DNA of 57,486 nucleotides from Tubiluchus corallicola (Eukaryota; Priapulida; Priapulimorpha; Priapulimorphida; Tubiluchidae). Positions within the stretch are counted from its first letter, which is position 1. Each line of letters starts with the position of its first letter. The translations under genes were made by a program, and so were the position numbers. The DNA is taken from the NCBI GenBank assembly GCA_030141605.1, contig JAQGDQ010001173.1:1-57486 (forward strand). Direction: 5' to 3'. Below, in pieces: positions 1-11,904 of the stretch. The notes beneath the pieces were generated by a model. The model was not told the origin of the DNA. It saw nothing but the letters and a program-made list of their open reading frames with translations, and did not search any database.

Positions 1-600
1 TTCTTTCTCTTTCTAAAGAGCTGAACATCTCCTTCCAAGAGTCCCACCAGGCGCCGCTAGAACGTTTTTTCTACAGGCAATCTGGCCAAAATTTCGAAAA
101 AATTGGGAGTTGGGTCCGGGAAAATGCCCGTAGCGAGCACTGATGGCCCTCTCGTGAAATCTAAATATGACTATTACACCCATCATTGAATGAGCTATTC
201 AATCATTACCAGCACAACCTGCGGCCTGTTCTGGATCTCTAGAAATAAGACGTTTTGCAAAAAATAGGCAAAATGGCCATTTTTGGAGGTTTTTCGGCCT
301 GCGTTCCTCCCGGTGGGCCCGATTCGAAAAATAAACCCCCAGGTGCGAACCCTTGTATGGAAATCTTTCATTTGACTTATAGATCGTCGAGAATGGTGCA
401 GTCGTCGGAGCTGTAGCCTCGTTGGTTATATATATATACCAGCGAAATTAAAATAAAAAGATATTGAGTAATCGAAATCACAGTAAGAAGTTTCACTGTC
501 AAGGGAGGGGGTCTGATTATGTAAGAGATTTCAGTTTCTATACGTGAAAGAGTTCTAGGAATGAAGATGGTGTTTATCCAGTTCAAACAGTCGCTTCGAG
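1..600. other. unassigned flank, no gene recognised
   Basis: I see no convincing exon or RNA gene here. The first ~360 bases are more GC-rich than what follows and could be an old element fragment, but no terminal repeat or protein motif was recognised. Confidence 0.4.
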
Positions 601-602
601 TG

Positions 603-1068
603 TCATTTTCTAATGCTAGAAATGAAGCCATGAGATGAAGCCAACAGTACATTTTCCAATGCTAGAAATGAAGCCATGAGATGAAGCCAACAGTACATTT
701 TCCAATGCTAGAAATGAAGCCATGAGATGAAGCCAACAGTACATTTTCCAATGCCAGAAATGAAGCCATGAGATGAAGCCAACAGTACATTTTCCAATGC
801 TAGAAATGAAGCCATGAGATGAAGCCAACAGTACATTTTCCAATGCTAGAAATGAAGCCATGAGATGAAGCCAGCAGTACATTTTCCAATGCTAGAATTG
901 AAGCCATGAGATGAAGCCAACAGTACATTTTCCAATGCTAGAAATGAAGCCATGAGATGAAGCCAACAGTACACTTTCCAATGCTAGAAATGAAGCCATG
1001 AGATGAAGCCAACAGTACATTTTCCAATGCTAGAAATGAAGCCATGAGATGAAGCCAACAGTACATTT
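603..1068. repeat. 46-bp minisatellite, about 10 copies
   Basis: A near-perfect head-to-tail array with a 46-base period (for example GCTAGAAATG at 615, 661 and 707). Copies differ by single substitutions only. Because 46 is not a multiple of three, the short open frames across it drift through all frames and are not genes. Confidence 0.95.
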
Positions 1069-1213
1069 GTGACACTGCAATTACCAAGTCAATTATATAA
1101 AATCATTTTACTTGTTACAAATAAAAGAACTTCTCATACATTCCATTCACTAGACTTTTAGTTCAAAAGCAGGAATTACACACACAAAAACAAATGTACA
1201 CAGTAACACACAA

Positions 1214-1476
1214 AGACTAAGATGGGTAGGACATTTAATGAGATTGTCAGAAACAACATCAGTAAAGATTAGCATTAAACGAGGCACTGAAACTTACTAA
1301 ACAACCTCCAGGCAAAACCTAGAACAACTTGGACATCAAGAATTAATAAAGATTTACAACAACTGAGACCAAACTTAACAATAGAATCACAGGTCTTGAA
1401 ACTTTTAGCTGCAGACAGGAAACAGTGGAGTGCTCTAATAAAGGATAGAAGTTGCATGTCTACAGTAGATGTTTAG
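1214..1476 (+). mobile_element. LINE reverse-transcriptase C-terminal remnant
   Basis: Plus-strand translation gives an RLRWVGHLMRLS block, then, after a frameshift near 1310, a basic block ending PRTTWTSRINKDLQ and LLAADRKQWSALIKDR, stopping at 1474-1476. The 'RLRW-GH--R' motif followed by 'RP-TTW...DL...A-DR--W--L' is the usual C-terminal tail of CR1/RTE-like endonuclease-RT proteins. The frame is broken and no RT core is present, so this is a 5'-truncated dead copy. The clade is inference. Confidence 0.7.
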
Positions 1477-1675
1477 AGTAACAGAAGATGAACATTTGTA
1501 CATGCCTTATATATAAGCTGGCTGTGTAACTATTTGTGGCACCTTATATGTTATAAAAGTGCTTATTTGTTATACGACGATTATATCAAACCAGGATACA
1601 TAACTGCTTGTAGTACGTTGTAAAATGTGCACTTTACACGATTATAAAAGAATTTATCAAGATTATCAAAATTTG

Positions 1676-1857
1676 CCACACTAGACTAGGTGACGTCATG
1701 TAATGGCGCAGACGGAACAGTGTTGCGGGGGATTTAAAATGAAAACATTAAATTCTTTTAACGCAAGTACAATATAAGCATTAAATTTGACTCAAATAAA
1801 TATAATTTTTAAGGCCATTTTTGTGAAACCTACTTTAGGCAGCCCTTTTCTTGTCCT
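1676..1857. mobile_element. partial TTAA-target MITE (family of 43521-43977)
   Basis: Shares interrupted blocks with 43.80-43.98 kb (TTTAAAATGAAAAC, AAATTCTTTTAACG, CCTTTTCTTGTCCT) and ends exactly at CTTGTCCT followed by TTAA at 1858-1861, the same terminus as the complete copy. The left end is missing or diverged. Confidence 0.55.
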
Positions 1858-1861
1858 TTAA

Positions 1862-2397
1862 ATTAATAACTATATTTGATAATGGAAACATCATTGAACA
1901 AGCTATAGAGCAAGTACTAATGACTTGAGCAAAAAAAGTGAAAATGCAGCAAACACAATTAAGAGTTTCAAATAACAGTCGATTGTTTGTTTAACAACGC
2001 CCAGTTTAACAACATTGTCAGTTTAGCATCACTGAGCCTGTTCAGTACAAATATCTGTGACCATCGGGTTCAACACTCACTCAACTCATTCACCTTACTG
2101 TCTCTGGGTGTTTATTTTGTTGACGCATGATGTACTAACATTATGGCACATGATGTGCTCCGAATGAGACAAAGACACCTCTGCTGGTTTAGTGCCTCGT
2201 CATGGAAGAATAGCCTTGATAGTCTTTTAAACACATTTTTGCACGTAATGTAGCCTTTGGTTAGGACATGATAGTTGCTAACAACTGTCAGTGACAGGAG
2301 GTTCATTGACAGTTGTGAACAGGCATTAAGCAACACTTCTTAATAGTGTTACGTGACTCACTCAATGGATAACCTAATGCACTTACACTAGCACAAT
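1862..2397. other. intergenic, no gene recognised
   Basis: AT-rich DNA with short stop-interrupted frames. A TTTAACAAC motif recurs near 1990-2015 and resembles the termini of the candidate element at 25.66 kb, too weakly for annotation. Confidence 0.4.
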
Positions 2398-2430
2398 ATG
2401 CACGATAATTATCCAGAACAATGCAAGCAA

Positions 2431-5130
2431 GTCGCTTTGTGTGACTGTACGGAGCCGGATGACGTATCAGTGCATCCAGCAGTCGCTTTATGTGACTGTA
2501 CGGAGCCGGGCGACCTCTCAGTGCATCCAGCAGTCGCTTTATGTGACTGTACGGAGCCGGGCGACCTCTCAGTGCATCCAGCAGTCGCTTTATGTGACTG
2601 TACGGAGCCGGATGATGTATCAGTGCATCCAGCAGTCGCTTTATGTGACTGTACAGAGCCGGATGACGTATCAGTGCATCCAGCAGTCGCTTTATGTGAC
2701 TTTACGGAGCCGGATGACGTATCAGTGCATCCAGCAGTCGCTTTATGTGACTGTACGGAGCCGGGCGACCTCTCAGTGCATCCAGTAGTCGCTTTATGTG
2801 ACTGTACGGAGCCGGGCGACCTCTCAGTGCATCCAGCAGTCGCTTTATGTGACTGTACGGAGCCGGGCGACCTCTCAGTCCATCCAGCAGTCGCTTTATG
2901 TGACTGTACGGAGCCGGATGATGTATCAGTGCATCCAGCAGACGCTTTATGTGACTGTACGGAGCCGGATGATGAATCAGTGCACCCAGCAGTCGCTTTA
3001 TGTGACTGTACGGAGCCGGGCGACCTCTCAGTCCATCCAGCAGTCGCTTTATGTGACTGTACGGAGCCGGGCGACCTCTCAGTGCATCCCGCAGTCGCTT
3101 TATGTGACTGTACGAAGCCGGACGACCTCTCAGTGCATCCTGCAGTCGCTTTATGTGACTGTACGGAGCTGGGCGATGTATCAGTGCATCCAGCAGTCGC
3201 TTTATGTGACTGTACGGAGCCGGATGACGTATCAGTGCATCCAGCAGTCGCTTTATGTGACTGTACGGAGCCGGACGACCTCTCAGTGCATCCAGCAGTC
3301 GCTTTATGTGACTGTACGGAGCCGGGCGACCTCTCAGTGCATCCAGCAGTCGCTTTATGTGACTGTACGGAGCCGGACGACTCAGTGCATCCAGCAGTCG
3401 CTTTATGTGACTGTACGGAGCCGAACGACCTCTCAGTGCATCCTGCAGTCGCTTTATGTGACTGTACGGAGCCGGATGATGTATCAGTGCACCCAGCAGT
3501 CGCTTTATGTGACTGTACGGAGCCGGATGTCGTATCAGTGCATCCAGCAGTCGCTTTATGTGACTGTACGGAGCCGGATGATGTATCAGTGCATCCCGCA
3601 GTCGCTTTATGTGACTGTACGAAGCCGGACGACCTCTCAGTGCATCCTGCAGTCGCTTTATGTGACTGTACGGAGCTGGGCGATGTATCAGTGCATCCAG
3701 CAGTCGCTTTATGTGACTGTACGGAGCCGGATGACGTATCAGTGCATCCAGCAGTCGCTTTATGTGACTGTACGGAGCCGGATGACGTATCAGTGCATCC
3801 AGCAGTCGCTTTATGTGACTGTACGGAGCCGGGCGACCTCTCAGTGCATCCAGCAGTCGCTTTATGTGACTGTACGGAGCCGGGCGACCTCTCAGTGCAT
3901 CCAGCAGTCGCTTTATGTGACTGTACGGAGCCGGACGACCTCTCAGTGCATCCAGCAGTCGCTTTATGTGACTGTACGGAGCCGAACGACCTCTCAGTGC
4001 ATCCTGCAGTCGCTTTATGTGACTGTACGGAGCCGGATGATGTATCAGTGCACCCAGCAGTCGCTTTATGTGACTGTACGGAGCCGGATGTCGTATCAGT
4101 GCATCCAGCAGTCGCTTTATGTGACTGTACGGAGCCGGATGATGTATCAGTGCACCCAGCAGTCGCTTTATGTGACTGTACGGAGCCGGATGATGTATCA
4201 GTGCATCCCACAGTCGCTTTATGTGACTGTACGGAGCCGGATGATGTATCAGTGCACCCAGCAGTCGCTTTATGTGACTGTACGGAGCCGGACGACCTCT
4301 CAGTCCATCCAGCAGTCGCTTTATGTGACTGTACGGAGCCGGACGACCTCTCAGTGCATCCAGCAGTCGCTTTATGTGACTGTACGGAGCTGGACGACCT
4401 CTCAGTGCATCTCGCAGTCGCTTTGTGTGACTGTACGGAGCCGGGCGACCTCTCAGTGCATCCAGCAGTCGCTTTATGTGACTGTACGGAGCCGGACGAC
4501 CTCTCAGTGCATCCCGCAGTCGCTTTATGTGACTGTACGGAGCCGGACGTCCTCTCAGTGCATCCCGCAGTCGCTTTGTGTGACTGTACGGAGCCGGGCG
4601 ACCTCTCAGTGCATCCAGCAGTCGCTTTATGTGACTGTACGGAGCCGGACGACCTCTCAGTGCATCCAGCAGTCGCTTTATGTGACTGTACGGAGCCGGG
4701 CGACCTTTCAGTGCATCCCGCAGTCGCTTTATGTGACTGTACGGAGCCGAACGACCTCTCAGTGCATCCTGCAGTCGCTTTATGTGACTGTACGGAGCCG
4801 GATGATGTATCAGTGCATCCCGCAGTCGCTTTATGTGACTGTACGGAGCCGGATGATGTATCAGTGCACCCAGCAGTCGCTTTATGTGACTGTACGGAGC
4901 CGGATGACGTATCAGTGCATCCAGCAGTCGCTTTATGTGACTGTACGGAGCCGGATGATGTATCAGTGCACCCAGCAGTCGCTTTATGTGACTGTACGGA
5001 GCCGGATGATGTATCAGTGCATCCCGCAGTCGCTTTATGTGACTGTACGGAGCCGGATGATGTATCAGTGCATCCAGCAGTCGCTTTATGTGACTGTACG
5101 GAGCCGGATGACATATCAGTGCATCCAGTA
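2431..5130. repeat. 51-bp minisatellite, about 53 copies, open in several frames
   Basis: Roughly 2.7 kb of head-to-tail 51-base units (GTCGCTTTATGTGACTG is a constant core), one unit of 48. The total of 2,700 bases fits 53 units less one codon. Since 51 is divisible by three and the unit lacks stops, long frames run through it on both strands. In the plus frame starting with ATG at 2398 and ending at 5154 it would encode 918 residues of a 17-residue repeat with consensus ALCDCTEPDDVSVHPAV. Many unit-to-unit changes are silent in that frame (CAT/CAC, CCA/CCC/CCT, GAC/GAT, GTG/GTC), but radical changes also occur (C to F, V to E, P to L). There is no signal peptide or recognised domain. I annotate it as a satellite that might be transcribed, not as a gene. 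Confidence 0.9.
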
Positions 5131-5159
5131 GCTCTAATCCACCTTCGGCTTTAATCAAT

Positions 5160-6400
5160 CTGCAATACTTGCTAGCTGCAATGCAAAACTCAACTTAATC
5201 AACAAAAAACTGTCTATAATCTAATTAAACAACAACAGTAGTTGGCTGTAATGTTAAAAACAGTTCAGAATGAAAGAGCAGTCACAGTAAGATAGAAAGG
5301 CCAACCTTAACAGAAATGTTAGGGGAGTTAAAACATTACACACAGAAAACAGACAGTTTCCAAACTTAATTCACTTTGAGATGTAGTAACAGATTTTAAT
5401 TTTATTTTAGTTTCAAAATTAAAAGAAAAGTGTAATCAATATTATCAAGCAATTACCTCTTTTCATTAACTTTGTTCGTTAAACAAAAACAGACTGTAAT
5501 TTTACAAAAAGTCAAGCATTAATTAATTTCATTAATACTGATCAACTTGATATTTTATATCACTTTGCTAACTCAGAAAAAGTTTAAATTACTTTACATT
5601 GTCAGTTACATCAATAATGTGTTGTTTGGTAAAGACACAGCTAAATGGTAATTTTAAGTGCTATAAGCCATCGTTGCTGAAACCATGGCAACGTCATGCA
5701 GTTGTCCTCTCCTAATAAAAATTAACATTTTCTGCGTTTGATGCCTTTGAACTTTTCTATAATACTAAGAATTTATTTGCTAAGAAAGTGTTCTAAATTT
5801 TCTGTTTCATAAATTCTTTGTTCACACCAGCGTTACTGTTTGTGAAGTTCTGCATGAGCCATTTAATAAGTTTTAATTTTTTTAAGTTTTACTTTATTAA
5901 AGTAGGTCTAAAGTCAGTCTACTATAACGCAGGTGCAAACATTTCTGAACTAAACAAACTCTAAATGTAGATATTATACGACGTCTAAAATGGTAAAAAA
6001 TGTTTATAAATAACTTCTGATATTTATTAAGAAAATTAACACACATTTTGTTGGAGCAGCCATATTATTTTGCCTTTGCAGGACTTTTAAATGGTGTCGT
6101 ATATCAAGCCTGTTGCTACCAATCCAGAACAAAGCTGTAAGACAACTAAAGCTAGCATCAAGTATTACGGTTGCAAACAACTTGTAGAAATGGCAGTATT
6201 TGATAAATAATACCTGCATAACCATCTTGATTCATTTTCCTTTTTTCAGCATGAAAAAATTACTTAGGGTACATCAGATGATATTTCTTAAAGGGATACC
6301 AGGTATTATTTCTGCATCAAGATCTTTTTGTGTTTTAGAAATATGTATTCTCTGCGTATGGGAAATTATTCTGTCTCTATGTGGTGAATATACTTTTGTA
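5160..6400. other. intergenic, no gene recognised
   Basis: AT-rich sequence with only short frames. Nothing with splice sites or a recognisable domain was found. Confidence 0.4.
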
Positions 6401-6401
6401 G

Positions 6402-6600
6402 TGTTGCAATGAATTATTACTTAGCGTTCCACGAAAATTGATCATTGTGTACAAATAGACGTGAATCATCTACTATAGATTACAATTAACAATAAAGATT
6501 TTGTAGAGTTGCAGTTAATTATCACTAAACATTCCACAAAAAATTATTATTACTAAGTATTGTTTTAGTGTACAAATAGACGTAAATCATCTATTATATC
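6402..6600. repeat. imperfect tandem duplication
   Basis: Two diverged copies of roughly 75-100 bases, recognisable by the shared blocks GTGTACAAATAGACGT and AATCATCTA (near 6446 and 6570) and by a preceding TTCCACgAAAA/TTCCACAAAA motif. Confidence 0.6.
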
Positions 6601-6904
6601 AAGAATATTGATTTATTTGCTATAGATTATAGGGTTAGATTAATTTATAGCTTGTGTATTAAAATCTATTATCTCGAGTCTTGACTACAAAGAATAGTTT
6701 TTAAAATGTTTTTCCCATACCTCCAAAAGCGAGGGGGGGTCGAAATATTACGATTTTTTTATCCACCAGTCTTGTATGTTGTACGTTTTTGCTGGTTCAC
6801 TCCGATTATTCAGTTTTTTGCACAAATAGCAGAAGCTTCGATTTGCGCTTTTTGCTATAGAATAATTCTGTTTCCAGGCAAAATATAGTGAATAAGCAGC
6901 GTCG

Positions 6905-7162
6905 TTCTTATCCAAATACAAGAGGTACTCGGCAAGTTTTTTAGCTGAGTCAAAATCTGCTGTATTGAGAGAACTCGGAACTAACTGCTGTACTAACTAA
7001 CATCTCGGAACAGGAAAATCGGTTGCAGCTATGCAAAAATACGAGTGCATTAGCTATATGGGACCAGTCCAATGGAATAGACTAAGCCGCAATTCAAAAT
7101 GTAGTCACTCCCTTTCAACTTTTAAAAAAACCGTCAGAAAAGAAATATTTCAAAAGTATTGA
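6905..7162 (+). mobile_element. LINE C-terminal remnant
   Basis: From about 7058 the plus strand reads GPVQWNRLSRNSK followed by SHSLSTFKKTVRKEIFQKY and a stop at 7160-7162. The 'WN-L......SL--FK--V---IF' ending is characteristic of the C-terminus of many non-LTR retrotransposon polyproteins. The upstream part is degraded and the copy is 5'-truncated. Confidence 0.6.
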
Positions 7163-7695
7163 GAGTAACACAGTTTGATAATGGTAATCACCTGCATTCT
7201 TTTTCCACAGTAATCTTAATATAACGTGACTATGCTCAACAGGTTACTGAACACTTTATAATCATGATCACAGTTTTTCTTAGTTCTCGCTCCATTTCAT
7301 CTTTCATTCACTACTCCCCCCCCCACATTTATGTATATATTATCATTATTTCAATTATTAATCACTTCTTTAAGATTTCCACGTACAGTTTGGACTGTCA
7401 AGCTATGCTTTTAGGCTCAAACTGTATGCATCAAAATTATTCTGTAATGTAATTTGCACATGCATATGCTGCATAAGAATCTCTTTTGTAATTTCTGGAT
7501 AATATTGCATTTATATTTATATTTACTTCAGTGGAAAATTATCTGTATTTTTATTATAACAGTTAGATGCAGAGTGGAAATAAATAAACTTATAACTTAT
7601 ACACAGGTAAAAAGTTGGCTTACTTTATCTTCGTTTCTTTCTTTGCAGTGTAATGGTGTGAATCAATGAAACCACGAGTACATCAGGTGTGCACA

Positions 7696-8319
7696 GGTGG
7701 GGCAGTACACGCCCTACTATCGGGATGACACGGACGGTCGAGGAGGCGGGTGCAGAATGTCATGGAAACTGAACGTTCCTAGCAACGCTGAGCCCTGGAG
7801 GATGCTACGAGTGGTACCCGGATGGCGACGGCGGTCAATGTGGTGGGGGAGCCGCACGCTGGATTCTGGACTCCCTTTTACAGGGATGACACTGATGGTC
7901 GAGGCGGAGGATGTCGCATGAGCTGGCACCCGGATGGCGACGGCGGTCAATGTGGCGGGGGAGCCGCACGCAAACTGTGCGCATGGGCTGGATTCTGGAC
8001 TCCCTTTTACAGGGATGACACTGATGGTCGAGGCGGAGGGTGTCGCATGAGCTGGCACCCGGATGGTGACGGTGGTCAATGTGGCGGGGGAGCCGCACGC
8101 TGGATTCTGGACTCCCTTTTACAGGGATGACACTGATGGTCGAGGCGGAGGATGTCGCATGAGCTGGCACCCGGATGGTGACGGTGGTCAATGTGGCGGG
8201 GGAGCCGCACGCAAACTGTGCGCTAGGGCTGGATTCTGGACTCCCTTTTACAGGGATGACACTGATGGTCGATGCGGAGGGTGTCGCATGAGCTGGCAAC
8301 TTTCTGTCTTGTCAAACTA
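7696..8319 (+). pseudogene. tandem Cys/Gly/Asp-rich domain exon, degenerate
   Basis: A possible acceptor (TGCACAG, 7689-7695) precedes a frame reading GQYTPYYRDDTDGRGGGCR. From about 7810 a second frame gives CYEWYPDGDGGQCGGGAAR, then a 43-residue unit (FWTPFYRDDTDGRGGGCRMSW, then HPDGDGGQCGGGAARKLCA) is repeated. Unit starts (GGATTCTGG) lie at about 7861, 7990, 8102 and 8231, so spacings are 129, 112 and 129 bases. The 112-base unit lacks 17 bases and breaks the frame. The motif (Asp-rich turn, CGGG, YRDDTD, CRMSW) looks like a real extracellular cysteine-rich module, but I cannot name the family. Frame breaks make this copy non-functional as read; the units may be satellite expansion of one ancestral exon. 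Confidence 0.5.
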
Positions 8320-8332
8320 AATAAGCAAAAGT

Positions 8333-8885
8333 TTAAAGGAAAACTGAACGATTGTTTAGACTCAATCTCATTTTTACTGTCCAAAATATACATTTTCTTG
8401 CCTATAAAAGTTAACAATTGTTCCTTATATTTGAATAATTAGCTTAGGAAGTTAATTAACGGCAACCGAACACAACTGTTGCTTACGTCAGAAACTAACC
8501 ACAATTTGTGCAATGGCAGGCATCTTCCCTTGCCCGTCAAGCACTTTTGCATAAGTGTTACAGTACTGTTTAAACGCATGATGTCATGAAAAATGAGCTC
8601 TACATCATATGACGTCAGAAACTAACACAACAGTTCATGATCATGCTTATCACGGTACAACCTTCTACTTGTCGGTGACGCGCACGTGACAAAAAGGCGC
8701 CGTTGCCAATCTTAGTAGATTCACTGAGCCGCGCGTAGCTTTAAAAGTTCAACAAAATTTGAGTATCCGAGGTAATTATTATTTAATCTAAGCTTTGAGT
8801 TAAAATAAATTGCTGTAGTTTTCAATATTTTAGAGCATTCTTTAATCTGAACTAATGTTTACACAATCATCCAGTTTTCCTTTAA
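8333..8885. mobile_element. TTAA-bounded MITE with terminal inverted repeats
   Basis: The left end TTAA+AGGAAAACTG (8333 on) and the right end CAGTTTTCCT+TTAA (to 8885) are inverted copies. The similarity extends about 28 bases inward (..AACGATTGTTTAGAC against ..GATGATTGTGTAAAC). TTAA at both borders fits the TTAA target duplication of piggyBac or Kolobok superfamilies. There is no transposase inside, so it is a non-autonomous element of about 545 bp. Confidence 0.75.
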
Positions 8886-9038
8886 GAATGTTTCGAATGT
8901 TATTAAATTTGATGAGAAAAGTTAAAAAATGACAGTGAAGTTTGGCAAATAGAACATTGAAATTGCATTTAATCGTAAGGCTAATGTAAATATAATGATC
9001 AAAAAAATGTGAAACAAAGTACTAAAAACTTTATTCAG

Positions 9039-10404
9039 AATGGTCTGCCATTGCCCGCCATTGTCTACCATTGTCTGCCATTGTTTGCCATTGCCCGCCA
9101 TTGTCTGCCATTGTCTACCATTGTCTGCCATTGCCCGCCCTTGTCTGCCATTGTCTGCATTGCCTGCCATTGTCTGCCATCGTCAGCCATTGCCTGCCAT
9201 TCCCTGCATTGCCTGCCATTGTCTGCCATTCCCTGCATTGCCTGCCATTGTCTGGCATTGTCTGCCATTGCATGCCATTGTCTGCCATTGCCTGCCATTG
9301 TCTGCATTGCCTGCCATTGCCTGCCATTGTCTGCATTGCCTGCCATTGCCTGCCATTGTCTGCATTGCCTGCCATTGTCTGGCATTGTCTGCCATTGCAT
9401 GCCATTGTCTGCCATTGCCTGCCATTGCCTGCCATTGTCTACCATTGCATGCCATTGTCTGCCATTGCCTGCCATTGTCTGCCATTGCCTGCCATTGTCT
9501 GCATTGCCTGCCATTGCCTACCATTGTCTGCCATTGCATGCCATTGTCTGCCATTGTCTGCCATTGCCTGCCATTGCCTGCCATTGTCTGCATTGCCTGC
9601 CATTGTCTGCCATTGTCTCCCATTGTCTGCATTGCCTGCCATTGTCTGCCATTGTCTGCCATTGCATGCCATTGTCTGCCATTGCCTGCCATTGTCTGCA
9701 TTGCCTGCCATTGCCTGCCATTGTCTGCATTGCCTGCCATTGCCTGCTGTTGTCTGCCATTGCCTGCCGTTGTCTGCCATTGTCTGCCATTGCATGCCAT
9801 TGTCTGCCACTGCCTGCCATTGTCTGCCATTGCCTGCCATTGTCTGCCATTGCCTGCCGTTGTCTGTCTTTGCTTGCCATTGCCTGCCATTGTCTGCCAT
9901 TGCCTGCCGTTGTCTGCCATTGTCTGCCATTGCTTGTCATTGTCTGCATTGCCTGCCATTGTCTGCCATTGCCTGCCGTTGTCTGCCATTGTTTGCCATT
10001 GACTGCCGTTGTCTGCCATTGTCTGTCATTGTCTGCCATTGTCTGCATTGCCTGCCATTGTCTGCCATTGCCTGCCATTGTCTGCCATTGCCTGCCATTG
10101 TCTACCATTGTCTGCCATTGTCTACCATTGTCTACCATTGTCTGCATTGCCTGCCATTGTCTGCATTGCCTGCCATTGTCTACCATTGTCTGCCATTGTC
10201 TGCCGTTGTCTGCATTGCCTGCCATTGACCGCCATTGTCTGCATTGCCTGCCATTGTCTGCCATTGTCTACCATTGTCTACATTGCCTGCCATTGCCTGC
10301 ATTGCCTGCCATTGTCTACCATTGTCTACCATTGTCTGCCATTGTCTGCCATTCTCTACCATTGTCTGCCATTGCCTGCCATTGTCTGCCATTGTCTGCC
10401 ATTA
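9039..10404. repeat. 10-bp minisatellite (CTGCCATTGT/CTGCCATTGC), about 1.37 kb
   Basis: The array consists of a decamer CTGCCATTGY, interspersed with shortened units (CTGCATTGC) and variants (CTACCATTGT, CTGCCGTTGT). Frames with repeated CHCLPL/AIVCH on one strand and NGRQWQTMAD on the other are by-products of the decamer and are not genes. Higher-order groupings with the shortened unit suggest growth by block duplication. Confidence 0.95.
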
Positions 10405-10949
10405 GATGTGACAAGATTAAGTCCTGATTACTGGTCCATGCTGTAGAACGTAGTTGCCCATTTAACGATTTTTGACAATTAATATTCAGTGGGAAAATGC
10501 TTCAGCCATTAAATTCTATTGCCTCGGAATCATATAGGTCTAACGTAGATTCGGTTTATGGTTGTCCAGAAAGACCCTAATACTACCCAGAAAGAAGACT
10601 GTTCTTGTGTAAGACCCATTTCTCTGCCGTTCTGCAAAACATTCGACAAGCGTCCAATGGGCTATGTTTAATGATATGGGCCTATTATCACAGCACATGT
10701 CCGGTTACCGTATTCGTGAAATTGTTTTTTGACTTCATTGTAATGTACTGCATTGTTTATGTAATGTTTTGTGACTTGTAATTACAATTGTAATTGTGTG
10801 GATTGTAAGTCGTCAATAAACATGTTAGTAATACAGTAATAAGCGTGTCTGCAATTTGTAATTTTAGACCACTAAGCCATCGAACCCGGTCCAGAACATT
10901 ATGCAAAAATGTACTATGCACTGGTCACTATACAAAAATTGTCTGTATT

Positions 10950-11261
10950 GAGCACAAGTAATTTTATTTAACATTTTAGGTAACACTAATTTCTAAGCAG
11001 TGCGCATTGTACTTACGCCTTAGAGCAAGAATTCTGCCGATTTTCTAATTGCACTCTGACAGTCTGACTTGTGACGTAAATAGAAGTTCAACCCCTCCAT
11101 TAGCACTGACTTGTCAAACAAAAAGTAGTAATTAAGTATGTAGAGCAATTTTAATTTCTAATCTTAAAATGAGGAGGTCTTCTGACGTCCGTTACCAGAA
11201 CTTCGAGATCGTGGAGGAAGTTTGTGGTTCAGTTTTCGTTGTGAGGTCGTTTTACAACAAG
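10950..11261 (+). promoter_or_regulatory. candidate non-coding first exon/promoter copy 1
   Basis: This stretch ends in ACAACAAG followed by a donor-like GTAATGTAAAAACTTT (11262). It resembles 12.77-12.99 kb, which ends in GCAAACAAG plus GTATGTAAAAACTTTT. A plausible acceptor (TTGCAG at 13972-13977) precedes the first coding exon of the EGF/collagen gene, so these may be alternative 5' UTR exons. This is inference from splice-site look and duplication; no core promoter was identified. Confidence 0.3.
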
Positions 11262-11904
11262 GTAATGTAAAAACTTTGGGCACAAATGTCGACGATCTTG
11301 CTAAAATTTGCAGCAAACTTTGCGAACAAGCTTAGTCGTTATTTTCTAATAATCTTTAAGATCCATAGTTGTCCAACTTTGGTTAAAACTATACTGTTGT
11401 CTATGCCTGCTACATTATTTTGTTTTCTAACATTGTTTATACTACAAAGAAGCCTTTAGGGACTTTTTTAGTTTCATTTTATGTTATGAATTACATATAG
11501 GCTGTCTCTGAGCGGCTTCCGTTTTTGATACCACTTTTGTGGTCCTCTTTCCCCGAATGCAGTTGTCTCCCTAATGGCACAAATCACGAGACGCGAAACA
11601 TTTTCTGCTGCATTCATTCATTTATTGACTAATTCATTCATTCATTCATTCATTCATTCAGTTAGTACTCATTCACGAATGACGTTACAGAAAATTTTGC
11701 CACGGCAAAAGTTTCTTGCGTGAACTCAATACACCCAACTCCATTCCAGGCTTTTGGCAAATAGTGCATAACGCAGTTTACTGTTTAGGTGCGCATATTA
11801 CCCCCCCCCCCCCCCGCACACGCACACGCAGGTGTCATTCCAAGCTCAGTAGCCATCAAAAAGAGGAGATTCCCATCTTGTTGTCACGTTCCGCCAGTCC
11901 GAAG

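Noticed and set aside
603-1068. CRISPR-like regular spacing
   Set aside because: Units are contiguous and identical with no variable spacers, and the context is animal nuclear DNA.
2409-5158. Long minus-strand frames (about 820-900 codons) over the 51-bp array
   Set aside because: They are shadows of a stop-free unit whose length is a multiple of three.
7697-8299. Minus-strand frames (SASTISVIPVKGSPESS repeats)
   Set aside because: Complementary shadow of the Cys/Gly module array.
8922-10446. Several 150-470 codon frames over the decamer array
   Set aside because: Low-complexity translations of the minisatellite in all frames; no start context, domain or codon bias.
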